Positions 1 through 8,502 are shown, counted from the first letter of the stretch. The stretch is 64,000 bases of DNA from Dyella marensis (GCF_900112865.1 NZ_FONH01000020.1:17437-81436); one strand, 5' to 3'. Notes: generated by a model from the letters alone, not told the origin. Numbers and translations: made by a program.

Positions 1-2097
1 ACGGCCGTCATAGACGTAGGCCTCCTTCTCGCCGTTGGGGCCCGTGATGCTTCCGGGCAGGCCGAGGTTGTTGTAGCCGTCGTAGGTCGTGGTCTGACCG
101 AGGCCATTCTTCGAGGACAGCAGGTCGCCTGTCTGCGAATACGTGAGCACCGTAGCGTCACCCGAGCCCGCCAGCGGACCATCGATCGTCATCGTGGCCA
201 GCAGGCCGTTTGGCCAGGTGGTGTAGGCGTAGGTCGTGGCGCGCGTCTGGCCTGCACTGGCAGCCACGGTGGACGACAGGTTCTTCACCGTGGCGGAGGC
301 AAGCCGCTGGTCCGCCCCATAGACGTAGGCGATCTCGCGCTGGCCTGCCAAGGTTTCCTTGGTCTGGTGGTTGTAGTCGTCCCAGACATACGTCCTGACA
401 CGCTGTGCGCTCGGATCGGCACCGGCATTCTCGGTGACCTTCAATACCTGGCCCTTGGCGTCCGATTCGTAGGCGGTGATGTTGCCCCTGAAATCGGTCG
501 ATGCAGACATATAGCCGTTGGAGTCGTACTGCCGCGCAGCGTAGCTGGCGGAGCAATGCGTCGAGGCCTGGCCGTCGATCGACAGCTGATTGCCGCTGGC
601 GTCGAAGGAGTAGGTCGTTACTTTGCCAAGGGGGTTGGTAATCGCCGTTGCGGTCACTTTGCCGTTGGTGTCGAGCGTGTAGGCGAACTGGTAACGCTCC
701 ATGCCATAGGCATGCTTGGTTTCGATCGCACGGGCATTGGCATCGTAGGTGAACCACGAGTAGCGCACGCCCTGGATGGTCTTGCCGGTCAGCGCGGTTT
801 GGAACCGGCTGTCTTCGTACAGATAGGCCAGCGTGGTGGAGGGCGAACCAGGCTGTGTCACGCCGGTAAGCAACGCCACCATCGTCTGGATCGGCGGATT
901 GACCGGCGTCGGCGGCGGATCGTCCAGGTCCGGCTGCATCATCAGCATCGGTGCGAGTGACCTGGAGGCCGTCTGTGCCGACGCCATCTGCATCGTGTTG
1001 GACGAGGTCAGGGCAATGGTCTTGTAGGTGTACTGATAGACATTGCCGGCCGGGTCGGTGATCTGCGTGAGCAGGCCTCCGCTCCAGGTGAAATCCACAT
1101 GGCGTCCTGAGTCATGAGTGACCCGGGTCAGGTAGTGATTGCCGTCGTAGGTGAAGTTCCAGCCGATGCCCTGCTGGTTCTTGATGGTGACGGGAAAGCC
1201 GGCGGCGTCGTACAGCTCGACCGTGTGGTCTTCGCTATAGAGCTGGTAGTTGCCGCCGACCTTGAGGATCTTGGCGATGGGCGACGGCTTGTCTTCGTAC
1301 CAGCCCGGCACTGGTGAGGTTGCATAGTTGAACTTGATCTTGCGCCCGTCGGGGCGCTGCGCCCAGATCGAGGCGCCGGTGGGATCGCAGGTGCCATTGC
1401 CGGGGCGTGGATAGCAGGCGGAGGTCGGGTCGTCCGTGGTGAACAGCAGTTTGTAATCGAAGCTGCTCAGCCAGCGGCGGCCGAAAATGCCGATGCCGTC
1501 CCAATAGAAATCGTAGGTGCGGTTGAGGGTCAGGGGCATGTCCCCGCCGCTGCGAAAATCGACTTCGGGTTCGATCTTGTTGCCAGTGGAGAAGACGACT
1601 GGATTGCCCGCGGCTTGAGGGGATCCCGACTGGTCGCATTTGGTCTTTATGGAAGCGTCGCGTTTCTGGTTGGGCGAATTGCCGGGATTGGGCGCTGTCG
1701 TGCCGCCGCCACCACCGCCAGCGCTTATTCCGCCGCCGCCGCCATAACCACCGCCTGTGTCGGCATATACGGGGTCGCAGAAGCCCGGGTTATACGTGCT
1801 TCCGTCGCTGGTGGTCACGGTTCCGCCGCCATAGCATTTCCAGCCGACGACTTCGACCTCCGCATGCAGCTGCGTCGGAACGTGCAGCAGTGCCAGCGCC
1901 GCCGCCAAGGCGGTGAGGTGGTATCCGACGCGTGTCGCGCGGCGTGGAGGCTCGATCCGGCGACATCCATCACCTTCGTGCTGCAGGGTCTCAAGGCCGA
2001 CACCGTCAAAGAGCGGTTGCCGCTCGCTGCGATGCTGGAACGTACTGAAAACAGAAACGCAAGGACGGATTAGCCGTCCCCATGGCCATTGCAGCAT
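1..2097 (-). CDS. RHS/YD-repeat protein, N-terminal part, cut by the window edge
   Basis: Open for 699 codons from an ATG at 2097 to the window edge without a stop; AAGGGG lies about 10 nt upstream. The first 57 residues are basic and Pro/Arg-rich, residues 58-74 are hydrophobic and end near LHAE, and 113-135 are a Gly-rich linker. From about residue 164 the motif GNPVVFSTGNK and the following FGRRWLSSFD resemble the DUF6531 domain that precedes RHS repeats. Beyond it are YD-type repeats such as YAYTTWPNG, TYDGYNNLGLPG and YSFDASGNQ. RHS proteins are large secreted shells, often carrying a variable C-terminal toxin; that end is outside the window, so any toxin is unknown. The hydrophobic segment after a long N-extension looks like an extended signal peptide, but it is the only ATG in frame. 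Family certain, export route inferred. Confidence 0.88.
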   Translation of the reverse strand, partial: MLQWPWGRLIRPCVSVFSTFQHRSERQPLFDGVGLETLQHEGDGCRRIEPPRRATRVGYHLTALAAALALLHVPTQLHAEVEVVGWKCYGGGTVTTSDGSTYNPGFCDPVYADTGGGYGGGGGISAGGGGGGTTAPNPGNSPNQKRDASIKTKCDQSGSPQAAGNPVVFSTGNKIEPEVDFRSGGDMPLTLNRTYDFYWDGIGIFGRRWLSSFDYKLLFTTDDPTSACYPRPGNGTCDPTGASIWAQRPDGRKIKFNYATSPVPGWYEDKPSPIAKILKVGGNYQLYSEDHTVELYDAAGFPVTIKNQQGIGWNFTYDGNHYLTRVTHDSGRHVDFTWSGGLLTQITDPAGNVYQYTYKTIALTSSNTMQMASAQTASRSLAPMLMMQPDLDDPPPTPVNPPIQTMVALLTGVTQPGSPSTTLAYLYEDSRFQTALTGKTIQGVRYSWFTYDANARAIETKHAYGMERYQFAYTLDTNGKVTATAITNPLGKVTTYSFDASGNQLSIDGQASTHCSASYAARQYDSNGYMSASTDFRGNITAYESDAKGQVLKVTENAGADPSAQRVRTYVWDDYNHQTKETLAGQREIAYVYGADQRLASATVKNLSSTVAASAGQTRATTYAYTTWPNGLLATMTIDGPLAGSGDATVLTYSQTGDLLSSKNGLGQTTTYDGYNNLGLPGSITGPNGEKEAYVYDGR

Positions 2098-2469
2098 CCC
2101 TATTGTCCCCTTGTTTAGAGCCATGCATTGCGCAAGGCTGCGAGCATTTGACATGGGTGATCGGCGAGCGTCAAGAGCAGGTGATCGTCGCTATCTGCCG
2201 GCTCGCGGGCGGCTTGCGGCGGTTATCCGGGCACAAAGCCTGATGGGGGTTCCAAGGCGTCTTTGCTTGCCTTTTGGCTAGGCCGAGGAGCGCTATGACG
2301 CTGGATCAGAACGGGGGCATCCCATAGCGGCGGGTTAATGAACCTCGTCTCCGCTTCCTTGCGATCCCTTTCCCTTCGCCAGATTTACGGCAAACATAGC
2401 GACGCTCAGGACCGAGAAGCGTTGCACCGAAACTTATTACCTAACCGTATTGCGTCAGGTCCTTTCGCT
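2098..2469. other. Divergent intergenic region between the RHS gene and the first orphan gene
   Basis: It should hold the promoter of the leftward RHS gene and that of the rightward gene. I see no clear sigma-70 hexamer pair and no RNA gene. An ATG at 2338 is in frame with the next gene but gives a non-hydrophobic extension before a good signal anchor, so I treat it as untranslated. The stretch around 2384-2399 (TTTACGGCAAACATAG) recurs almost exactly before the second orphan gene, at 3588. Confidence 0.4.
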
Positions 2470-3399
2470 ATGAAACGGAATCACCTCGTAATCCTCTCTG
2501 TCGGCCCACTGGCCGTGGCTACTGCAGCCTGGGCTATCTGGCATTCAGCCGACTCGAATGGACGGGATCACAAGCCCGTTGCAACAATGCCTACTGCTGA
2601 GGTGGAGTCAGCGGCAGGTGATGCGCCAGAGGCTCCGCGGGCGAGGCTTGAGAGCTCCCTAGGCCAGGCTGCGTCAGGCAAGCAACTGACCGCGCAGTTC
2701 GAACAAAGCCGTCGATGCTATTTCTCGCATGGCCAAGCCAATGCACGAAAATCCGTCGCCAAGGCCTGCCAGGAAATCGCCAAGGGTGGACAGGCGAAGG
2801 CGCAGGCGGATAGCTGCATGGCCAATATAGCTGCGGATGAGGATGAAGCGGCCAGGAGCAACCAGCAAGATGCGGCCGATTGTCCTGGCGATGTCGCATC
2901 CGCCAAGCATTTCTATGAGATGACCAAGGCGGCCGCATCGAGTGGCAACGCCGATGCGCAGGCCTGCTACGTGCAATCCGTATTCCAGAACAACGGAGTG
3001 GCGCTCACCTATTCCCAGCAGGACATAGCCGACTATCGCCGCGATGCGCCCCGCTATATATCCGACGGCCTCGCCCGCGGAGACTGGAGGATCGTAAGCA
3101 TGCTCGCCCGAGGCGGTCACGGCGACAACGATGGCTTGCTGCCGCTGGTCACGAAGAATGATGTCTATGCCCAGTACGTGATGAACCGGCTGCTTCAGCA
3201 AGGAGCGGAAGGACCTTATGCGCTGGAATTGGAGCGGTCCATTCGAATGTCCTACTTGTCGCCTGGCATAACCACTCCTCCGCCATTGACGCAACAGCAA
3301 GTTGCCGACGGTACTCGAGAGGCACAAGGGCTCTACCGCAAGTCTTTCGATAAGCAGCCAAAGTTGCAGGCCGCACCGATCGCCTGTCGCGGGATTTGA
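2470..3399 (+). CDS. Hypothetical membrane-anchored or exported protein, weakly Sel1-like
   Basis: 309 residues from the ATG at 2470, chosen because it is followed at once by a basic N-terminus and a hydrophobic segment (LVILSVGPLAVATAAWAIW, about residues 5-23), as in a signal peptide or anchor. The remainder is polar, with alanine-rich helices and a short match to a Sel1-like helix (AAASSGNADAQACYVQ). Six cysteines lie in the mature part, which would suit a periplasmic location. It is the first of a run of rightward orphan genes beside the RHS gene. No function is recognised; an accessory role to RHS is only suggested by position. Confidence 0.7.
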   Translation: MKRNHLVILSVGPLAVATAAWAIWHSADSNGRDHKPVATMPTAEVESAAGDAPEAPRARLESSLGQAASGKQLTAQFEQSRRCYFSHGQANARKSVAKACQEIAKGGQAKAQADSCMANIAADEDEAARSNQQDAADCPGDVASAKHFYEMTKAAASSGNADAQACYVQSVFQNNGVALTYSQQDIADYRRDAPRYISDGLARGDWRIVSMLARGGHGDNDGLLPLVTKNDVYAQYVMNRLLQQGAEGPYALELERSIRMSYLSPGITTPPPLTQQQVADGTREAQGLYRKSFDKQPKLQAAPIACRGI

Positions 3400-3625
3400 G
3401 GATGGCAGATGCGTCCATGGGAGGCGCTGTCATCCCCCGGACAGGACTATCACGCCGTATTAGGGGCGACCTGCTCGGTGATGATGCGCGGAGGATCAAA
3501 TTGATGGGCATCAGGGTTCCTAGATTCGGACGAGCCTAGGGCGCATGAACGGTACTCCTGCTTTCCTGGTCCTTTTCCTCCTCTACGTTTATGGCAAACA
3601 TATAGGTCATCAGGAGCAAGGGAGA

Positions 3626-4630
3626 ATGGCAGGGATGTCTACAAAAGCCGGGAAGCAGATGACTTACTTGTGGATACCCGGCACAGGGCCGGATGCTCAG
3701 GCCCTTCGTCGGCTGCAGGAGCACGCCCGCAAGCCAGCCCGCCCCATGGGCGAAGCCTGGTTCATGGCGGAGCATCGTCGGTTTTTTACTGAGCTGCTGA
3801 CTGATGATGCCAGCCGGTGGGAGCGTGAGTTGATCGAAACCGCCCTGATGACCCTCACCTCAGGTCCCGGCTGTTTCGGTCTCCGGCGAGAGTGGTCAGA
3901 TTGGCTGCATTACCTGACGCCAAGGCTGCTAGGGCGCATCGACGGCCCGCAATGGAAGAACATCTACGAAAGCCTGATCAGTGCATTCATGGCGCGATAC
4001 CCGGATGAGCGCTCGGAGTATCCGTACGATCGGTTCCTGGAAGACACATTGGCCACACTCGGCCGGATGCCCATGGCTCCATCTAACTGGAATGACGGCG
4101 GCCTTGTCATGGACGGATTGATTCCAGCCGTTGAAGAAATGACGTACGGGCTAGCCCTTTTCTGCGGTGGTACGTTTTCTGCGGCGCTCTTCCTCCATCT
4201 AAAGTATCTGGATGAAGGGCTCCTTCCTGACTGGCTCGCATCGGTGCTGGCGATCGAGGATGCGGTCTGGCGCGTCAAGATGGTCCTGTGGGTCGCGAAG
4301 TCACGCGAGCTTCTACTGCAATCCGGCCAACAACCAGGCGTCCTCGAAATGGAGCCAAGCTATGGATCCGGCTGGGATGGCTGCTGGGGCCTGATGGGCA
4401 GCAATCCGTCACCGGAAGTCGACCCGTCGCAGATCGCCATTCCATTTCTCAGCGACGCGCGCAGGCAGTGCTTCCAGAGCGTGCTTCGACGTCATTTGAC
4501 TCGTGCATCGCTGGAACGTCTTGGCGCGGAAGTGGCTGAGGCCGAAGAAGCTCAGCCGAGGCTTTACGGCATTCGTGTCCAGTTCGATCAAGCGGTACGC
4601 GAGATCGTTCTGGACTATCAGTTGCGGTAG
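3626..4630 (+). CDS. Hypothetical protein of the RHS-adjacent island
   Basis: 334 residues if translation starts at the ATG at 3626, preceded by AAGGGAG. ATGs at 3635 and 3659 are close alternatives, and 3659 (MTYLWIPG) could be the true start. No signal peptide. The protein is rich in Trp, Leu and acidic residues, with a mildly hydrophobic helix around TYGLALFCGGTFSAALFLHLKYL. I recognise no domain. Size, composition and position beside an RHS gene would suit an immunity-type or accessory protein, but no residue pattern proves it. Confidence 0.65.
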   Translation: MAGMSTKAGKQMTYLWIPGTGPDAQALRRLQEHARKPARPMGEAWFMAEHRRFFTELLTDDASRWERELIETALMTLTSGPGCFGLRREWSDWLHYLTPRLLGRIDGPQWKNIYESLISAFMARYPDERSEYPYDRFLEDTLATLGRMPMAPSNWNDGGLVMDGLIPAVEEMTYGLALFCGGTFSAALFLHLKYLDEGLLPDWLASVLAIEDAVWRVKMVLWVAKSRELLLQSGQQPGVLEMEPSYGSGWDGCWGLMGSNPSPEVDPSQIAIPFLSDARRQCFQSVLRRHLTRASLERLGAEVAEAEEAQPRLYGIRVQFDQAVREIVLDYQLR

Positions 4631-4711
4631 TGCAATTTGTTGCGGATACAACACGACAATCAACCTAGCCACCCTGTAAAAATCGCCCGATTAGAGATTG
4701 GATCTCCTTAT

Positions 4712-5209
4712 ATGAGTGACGCCCCGCCAACCGTACGCATGTGGCTGGAAAGCCTCGTAGTCGCTGCCGCCACCGCGCGGCCGTTGGCAGAGCTGTCGCC
4801 CAACGCGCATATCCACGGTGGCCTGCGGCTTGAGATCCAGGGACGTATCGTTCCGTACATGGGCTATTGGAGACCGGACGACGTCTGCATGCACGACTGG
4901 CTCGTGGAGTTGCAGTGCGCGGCGATCGCGCTTGGCCAGGAAGGAGGCCGCCATGTCTTCGACGAGGGCGAGCAGGGACAGCCGGCTTTCGTATTCTCCC
5001 GGCGAGAGGGGCGCGGCTACTTCTCCATCGTGGAATCTGAAATCTCCGACGCCGAAGGGGACGAGGCTTGGCAGGAGGTGGCGTTCGATCCCGATGAATT
5101 CATCGAAGCGCTGCGAGTGCTGCTGGAGGACTTCAAGGGGCGTCTGCTATCGGAGAGCCCGGGCGTGGCGCCGCGTTGGTTGGCGAGGGTCCGGCTTGAT
5201 CAAGGATAG
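4712..5209 (+). CDS. Hypothetical acidic soluble protein (immunity-like by context)
   Basis: 165 residues from the ATG at 4712. Acidic, soluble, no signal peptide or membrane segment; the C-terminal half (SISDAEGDEAWQEVAFDPDEF) is strongly negative. Small acidic proteins of this kind are common as immunity partners of polymorphic toxins, which fits the RHS neighbour, but I cannot name a family. It lies 81 nt after the previous gene on the same strand, so cotranscription is possible. Confidence 0.6.
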   Translation: MSDAPPTVRMWLESLVVAAATARPLAELSPNAHIHGGLRLEIQGRIVPYMGYWRPDDVCMHDWLVELQCAAIALGQEGGRHVFDEGEQGQPAFVFSRREGRGYFSIVESEISDAEGDEAWQEVAFDPDEFIEALRVLLEDFKGRLLSESPGVAPRWLARVRLDQG

Positions 5210-5372
5210 AGGCCATGCCGTGTCTACGGCGATGAATGCGGTGTCTTGGCGATAGCTATAGCATTCGGAAACGATACCGACACAATGGCCGCGGCAGCCG
5301 GCGGTGTGGCAGGCATTCGCTTCGAACTATCAGGGATACCGGAGACATGGCGCGAACGCACGAGAGGAAAGG

Positions 5373-5918
5373 ATGTATTGGCTGAACTTCAGCACGCGCT
5401 ACTTCTGCGCGCCGTCGGCCCTGAAGGGGCATAGGAGAGGGGTTGTGCAGCAGGACGAGACAGGGTTTTGGCGGAACGTTGGAGTGCTTGCGGGGGTTGC
5501 ATTCATTGCGCCCTTGCTGACGGAGATCACGAAAGAACCTGTCGGCTTCGACAAGGTCTCATGGTCGTGGCCTTGGGTGGTGGCGAGCCTTTGCTTTATC
5601 GGCATCGTTGGCTTCATGGGGGTGCAGGCCATGAATATGTCGGATCAGCACCGATGGAGGCTTCCTTCCCTGCATTTGAAGTCCTCAGGTTCCGAGGAGC
5701 CTGTCCAAGTGCACTACATGAATGCGCTAGGGATGTTCTCGATCGGTGCTGGTTACTTTGTGCTTGGGTGGTTTGATCCCGAAGTACGTTGGCTCTGGGA
5801 AATTCCGGTTTCGGCAGGGATCGGGATATGGCTAGGCATGCGGTTCTACATCTGGGCCTTTCCGAATCGGTTTGAACAGCGAGAGGGCGCGTCGCGCCGA
5901 AAGATTCGGCATCGTTGA
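5373..5918 (+). CDS. Hypothetical integral membrane protein
   Basis: 181 residues. The ATG at 5373 is chosen because GAGGAAAGG sits directly upstream. About four hydrophobic segments are visible: NVGVLAGVAFIAPLL, WVVASLCFIGIVGFMGV, MFSIGAGYFVLGWF and IPVSAGIGIWLGMRFYIWAF. A hydrophilic stretch (HRWRLPSLHLKSSGSEEP) separates the second and third. No family recognised. It lies in the same rightward run as its neighbours. Confidence 0.6.
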   Translation: MYWLNFSTRYFCAPSALKGHRRGVVQQDETGFWRNVGVLAGVAFIAPLLTEITKEPVGFDKVSWSWPWVVASLCFIGIVGFMGVQAMNMSDQHRWRLPSLHLKSSGSEEPVQVHYMNALGMFSIGAGYFVLGWFDPEVRWLWEIPVSAGIGIWLGMRFYIWAFPNRFEQREGASRRKIRHR

Positions 5919-6044
5919 AGGGGCGACAAGGGTCGCTATCCTCTTAAGCGCTGACTTTCGCTGTGGCTCTCACGGAGCGGAGGCCATGGCGTAAAGACCT
6001 GACAACGTGATTGCCCTAATCAAGTCCGCGCGGGAGTGCAAGAC

Positions 6045-6641
6045 ATGGAATACCGCTTTCCAAGATGGATTTCCTACCTTCTTTTGTTTTTCATCGCCGC
6101 GATGGTCGGCCTTGCTGCTTATGCCGTACGCACGCCAACGCCGAGTTCGAGCGTTGGATCAGATATCGTCATCGGTCTGATCGTAGTTTGTCTTGCTACC
6201 GTGTCGGCATGGGGCTACCTGTACGTAAGCCGCTATGTCATTGAAGTTGGCGCCGAGAATGTAGCCATCACCGGCGTGTTTCACACCAAGCTCATTCCGC
6301 TTGGTTCGATTGCGCAGGTCATCACGGTGAGCTCGCCAAGAGCCGGGACAGATTCATGGCTATTGAACAAGCAAGACGTCAGCCTCGCAAAGATCGATGG
6401 AGGATTGATCGGGTTTGACGAACTTCTAGGAGATCTTGGTAAAAAACTGCAGCCATACCAGGCGCTTTTCTACCGCAGCAGGACGTGGGGTCCATGGGAG
6501 ATGCAGGTTGCTGGCGACTCGAAGTGGGTGCCGACCGAGGCGCCAAGCCTGGCGCGCAGGACTAACCGGCGACTAGCTGTGATTCTGATCGGTGGGTTGC
6601 TTCTCGTTATCGCGGAAGTAATGGCCAGTGCTTGGCTGTAG
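6045..6641 (+). CDS. Hypothetical membrane protein with a PH-like middle domain
   Basis: 198 residues from the ATG at 6045, with GGGAG 8 nt upstream; a GTG at 6036 is the alternative. Two N-terminal membrane helices (ISYLLLFFIAAMVGLAAYAV and IVIGLIVVCLATVSAWGYLYV), a cytosolic beta-rich part (YVIEVGAENVAITGVFHTKLIPLGSI) reminiscent of bacterial PH-like domains, and a C-terminal helix (LAVILIGGLLLVIAEVMASAWL). The PH comparison is from layout only. Function unknown. Confidence 0.6.
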   Translation: MEYRFPRWISYLLLFFIAAMVGLAAYAVRTPTPSSSVGSDIVIGLIVVCLATVSAWGYLYVSRYVIEVGAENVAITGVFHTKLIPLGSIAQVITVSSPRAGTDSWLLNKQDVSLAKIDGGLIGFDELLGDLGKKLQPYQALFYRSRTWGPWEMQVAGDSKWVPTEAPSLARRTNRRLAVILIGGLLLVIAEVMASAWL

Positions 6642-6708
6642 ATCGTAAGATTCGCTTCGGACCCATCTCAGATATTGGCCATGTCACAGCCGAGGAGCGA
6701 AAGCAACG

Positions 6709-7164
6709 ATGGGGAATGTTCTTCGATTCGTCTTTACCACGTTGCTACTCGTGTGGTCTTTCGTGACCTTCTGTACGGGTTTGTGGAGCATAGCCGGTAC
6801 ATATTTCTTTACCGATCGATTTACGATCGAGTCGCGCCATGATGTTTGCGAGCAGCCACTCAATAACCGTTGTGTTACCCACTATGAAGTAAGTCGGGGC
6901 AACGGGAAGCTGGATGACTTTGTGCCATTCATCTATCAATTTGACCGGGGCTACCTCGTAGAGGGCTGGACGGTTGCCAAGGTTCGATGGGGGTTCTCGT
7001 ACGAGATCAATGGTGTGCAAAAGCCATGGCCTTATCTCTGGTCGCGTGTGGAATGGTCGCTGCTGGGGCTCGCAGGAATGCTTGCCTGGTACTTCGCCGG
7101 TGGCCCTCGGGCGCTGAGAGGTTGGCTGCGTAGCTTTAAACACAAGATATTTACGGGGCCCTGA
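6709..7164 (+). CDS. Hypothetical two-helix membrane protein
   Basis: 151 residues from the ATG at 6709, with GAGGAG upstream. An N-terminal helix (LRFVFTTLLLVWSFVTFCTGLW), an outward-facing domain of about 75 residues with two cysteines (DVCEQPLNNRC) that may form a disulfide, and a second helix (SLLGLAGMLAWYFAGG). The tail RALRGWLR and the DNA just after the gene have a degraded copy near 8414-8475. No function recognised. Confidence 0.6.
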   Translation: MGNVLRFVFTTLLLVWSFVTFCTGLWSIAGTYFFTDRFTIESRHDVCEQPLNNRCVTHYEVSRGNGKLDDFVPFIYQFDRGYLVEGWTVAKVRWGFSYEINGVQKPWPYLWSRVEWSLLGLAGMLAWYFAGGPRALRGWLRSFKHKIFTGP

Positions 7165-7238
7165 TGTTCGCTTTCGACCCAAAGCAGGCCTGGCGATCTT
7201 GAGTAACCATTTCTCCTTCACCGGTACTGGATGGCCAG

Positions 7239-7520
7239 ATGTCGCTGACTCAGAAAGAACGCATGCTCTATCTCCGGGTAGAAGAAGTGCTGCACTACAT
7301 GTGGGATCCGATTGGTATAGCGGGTGTCCCACAGGCGCGGGACGAATACGAAAGCTACGCACCCAAGGTCTTCGACCTTGTAAGAGGCACCACGGATGGC
7401 AAAGACGTGGCTGCATATCTGTCTTGGGTGAGCATGGATCTTATGGGCCAAAGGCCAGACCCAGATGGTGACTCGGCGGTGGTTGAGGCGCTGCTTGCCT
7501 GGAGAGACTACCTCAGGTGA
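7239..7520 (+). CDS. Hypothetical small soluble protein
   Basis: 93 residues from the ATG at 7239. It contains RVEEVLHYMWDPIGIAGVPQARDEYESYAPKV in two parts, a pattern I associate with a widespread family of small cytosolic proteins similar to DUF1871; this is recollection, not a search. No membrane segment. Proteins of this type often sit in toxin or immunity neighbourhoods, which matches the setting, but no role is established. Confidence 0.65.
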   Translation: MSLTQKERMLYLRVEEVLHYMWDPIGIAGVPQARDEYESYAPKVFDLVRGTTDGKDVAAYLSWVSMDLMGQRPDPDGDSAVVEALLAWRDYLR

Positions 7521-7579
7521 TGCCCATCCTTAGGGCAATAGGTGAGCATTAGATTCCCTCCAAACGAACCGCAGTTGAT

Positions 7580-7936
7580 ATGACAACCCCCAACGAATTG
7601 ACGGTGATGTACCGCCCAGTCGGTCCTGAAGAACTGGAACTATTGAGGCAATCCGATTTCAAGCGGTGGCCTCCGCGTCTGCCGGAGCAACCCATTTTCT
7701 ATCCAGTGACCAACGAGGAATACGCGGCCGAGATCGCGGGCCGTTGGAATGTGCGTGACGGTGGCTACGGCGCGGTCACCCGCTTTCAGGTGCGGACGTC
7801 ATTCATGATCAGGTACCAGATTCAGCGCGTTGGCGGATCCCATCACACGGAATGGTGGGTGCCGGCCGAGGATCTGGAGGATCTGAACGACAACATTGTC
7901 GGCTCGATCGAAGTCATACGGGAATTCAAGTCATAG
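7580..7936 (+). CDS. Small conserved hypothetical protein (often labelled ADP-ribosylation/crystallin J1)
   Basis: 118 residues from the ATG at 7580. The conserved core RWPPRLPEQPIFYPV, then RDGGYGAVTRFQV and TEWWVPAEDLEDLNDNIVG, is characteristic of a family of about 120 residues found across bacteria and often annotated as ADP-ribosylation/crystallin J1 although no activity is shown. Complete length, no signal peptide. It follows the previous orphan by 59 nt on the same strand. Confidence 0.75.
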   Translation: MTTPNELTVMYRPVGPEELELLRQSDFKRWPPRLPEQPIFYPVTNEEYAAEIAGRWNVRDGGYGAVTRFQVRTSFMIRYQIQRVGGSHHTEWWVPAEDLEDLNDNIVGSIEVIREFKS

Positions 7937-8007
7937 TTGGCGAGAAGACGCCGACCGGAAGCAGATGTCAGGAGTAACTGAGTTACACCTCAGCCAAGGC
8001 TTTGAGC

Positions 8008-8226
8008 ATGTCCATCCAAAACGATCATTCCCAAGCATCGCGCATCGCCCAACGTATCGCCGCACTCCGCCAGGAACGGGAGGCAGTCCAGACGCAGCTG
8101 AGCGCGCTCGAAGCACGCAAGCACGAACTGGGGAACCTTATGCTGCGCATCAACGGCGCCATCGCCGTGCTGGAGGAGATGGAGGCGGAGGGGCGGACCG
8201 CTGGCGACGAAGGTGCGCAGCTTTAA
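8008..8226 (+). CDS. Small coiled-coil protein
   Basis: 72 residues from the ATG at 8008. Nearly the whole protein is a charged amphipathic helix (ALRQEREAVQTQLSALEARK and on), which predicts a coiled coil and dimerisation. No other domain. It is the last gene of the island before the first palindromic repeat. A TTG two codons upstream is an alternative start. The coding call rests on frame and composition only. Confidence 0.5.
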   Translation: MSIQNDHSQASRIAQRIAALRQEREAVQTQLSALEARKHELGNLMLRINGAIAVLEEMEAEGRTAGDEGAQL

Positions 8227-8239
8227 ATGGCGTAGCGGC

Positions 8240-8330
8240 GTAGGTTGGGGTGAGCCATCGGCGAACCCCAACAGGCCAGCTGCATAGGCACGGTGACGTT
8301 GGGGTTCGCCGATGGCTCACCCCAACCTAC
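8240..8330. repeat. REP-type palindromic pair, copy 1
   Basis: Two perfectly complementary 33-bp arms (8240-8272 and 8298-8330) separated by 25 nt. Each arm begins with GTAG at its outer end and itself contains a hairpin with GTTGGGGT and ACCCCAAC stems. GTAG plus an imperfect palindrome is the layout of REP sequences handled by RAYT (TnpA-REP) transposases; two head-to-head units form a BIME-like element. Other copies at 9045 and 49237. Confidence 0.9.
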
Positions 8331-8350
8331 AAAGATGTCAGGGTCGTTGC

Positions 8351-8416
8351 CGCAGGCATCAATCACCGGCGCGCTCTCTGATGTTGAATGCGTTGCGGTT
8401 TCGTGGGGAGGGCTAG
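8351..8416 (+). pseudogene. Remnant of the 3' end of a LysR-type regulator gene
   Basis: These 66 nt are colinear without gaps to the last 66 nt of the LysR gene ending at 31905, with 56 of 66 bases equal by my count. The frame is kept and ends in a stop: RRHQSPARSLMLNALRFRGEG here against RRHPSPAFSLVLNALRFRGEA there. Nothing upstream continues the LysR frame, because the REP pair begins 20 nt before it. It is a gene tail left by deletion or recombination. Confidence 0.8.
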
Positions 8417-8475
8417 CGCCCTGAGAGGTTGGATGCGATTTCGCTGTTGACTCAAAGCAAGCCGGTCGGATTCTT
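8414..8475 (+). pseudogene. Degraded copy of the tail and downstream region of the 6709 membrane protein gene
   Basis: GAGAGGTTGGATGCG here matches GAGAGGTTGGCTGCG in the C-terminal ALRGWLR codons of the gene at 6709-7164. After a gap, TTCGCTGTTGACTCAAAGCA matches TTCGCTTTCGACCCAAAGCA just after that gene's stop. About 35 nt between the two blocks are missing here. It abuts the LysR remnant, so the stretch is a mosaic of two gene ends. Confidence 0.55.
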
Positions 8476-8502
8476 CAATTGCGGCAATACAGGTGTCGAC
8501 GA

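Noticed and set aside
1128..1639. Separate short leftward frames at 1128-1397 and 1235-1639
   Set aside because: They are shadows of the RHS gene, whose own frame is open from 2097 to the edge.
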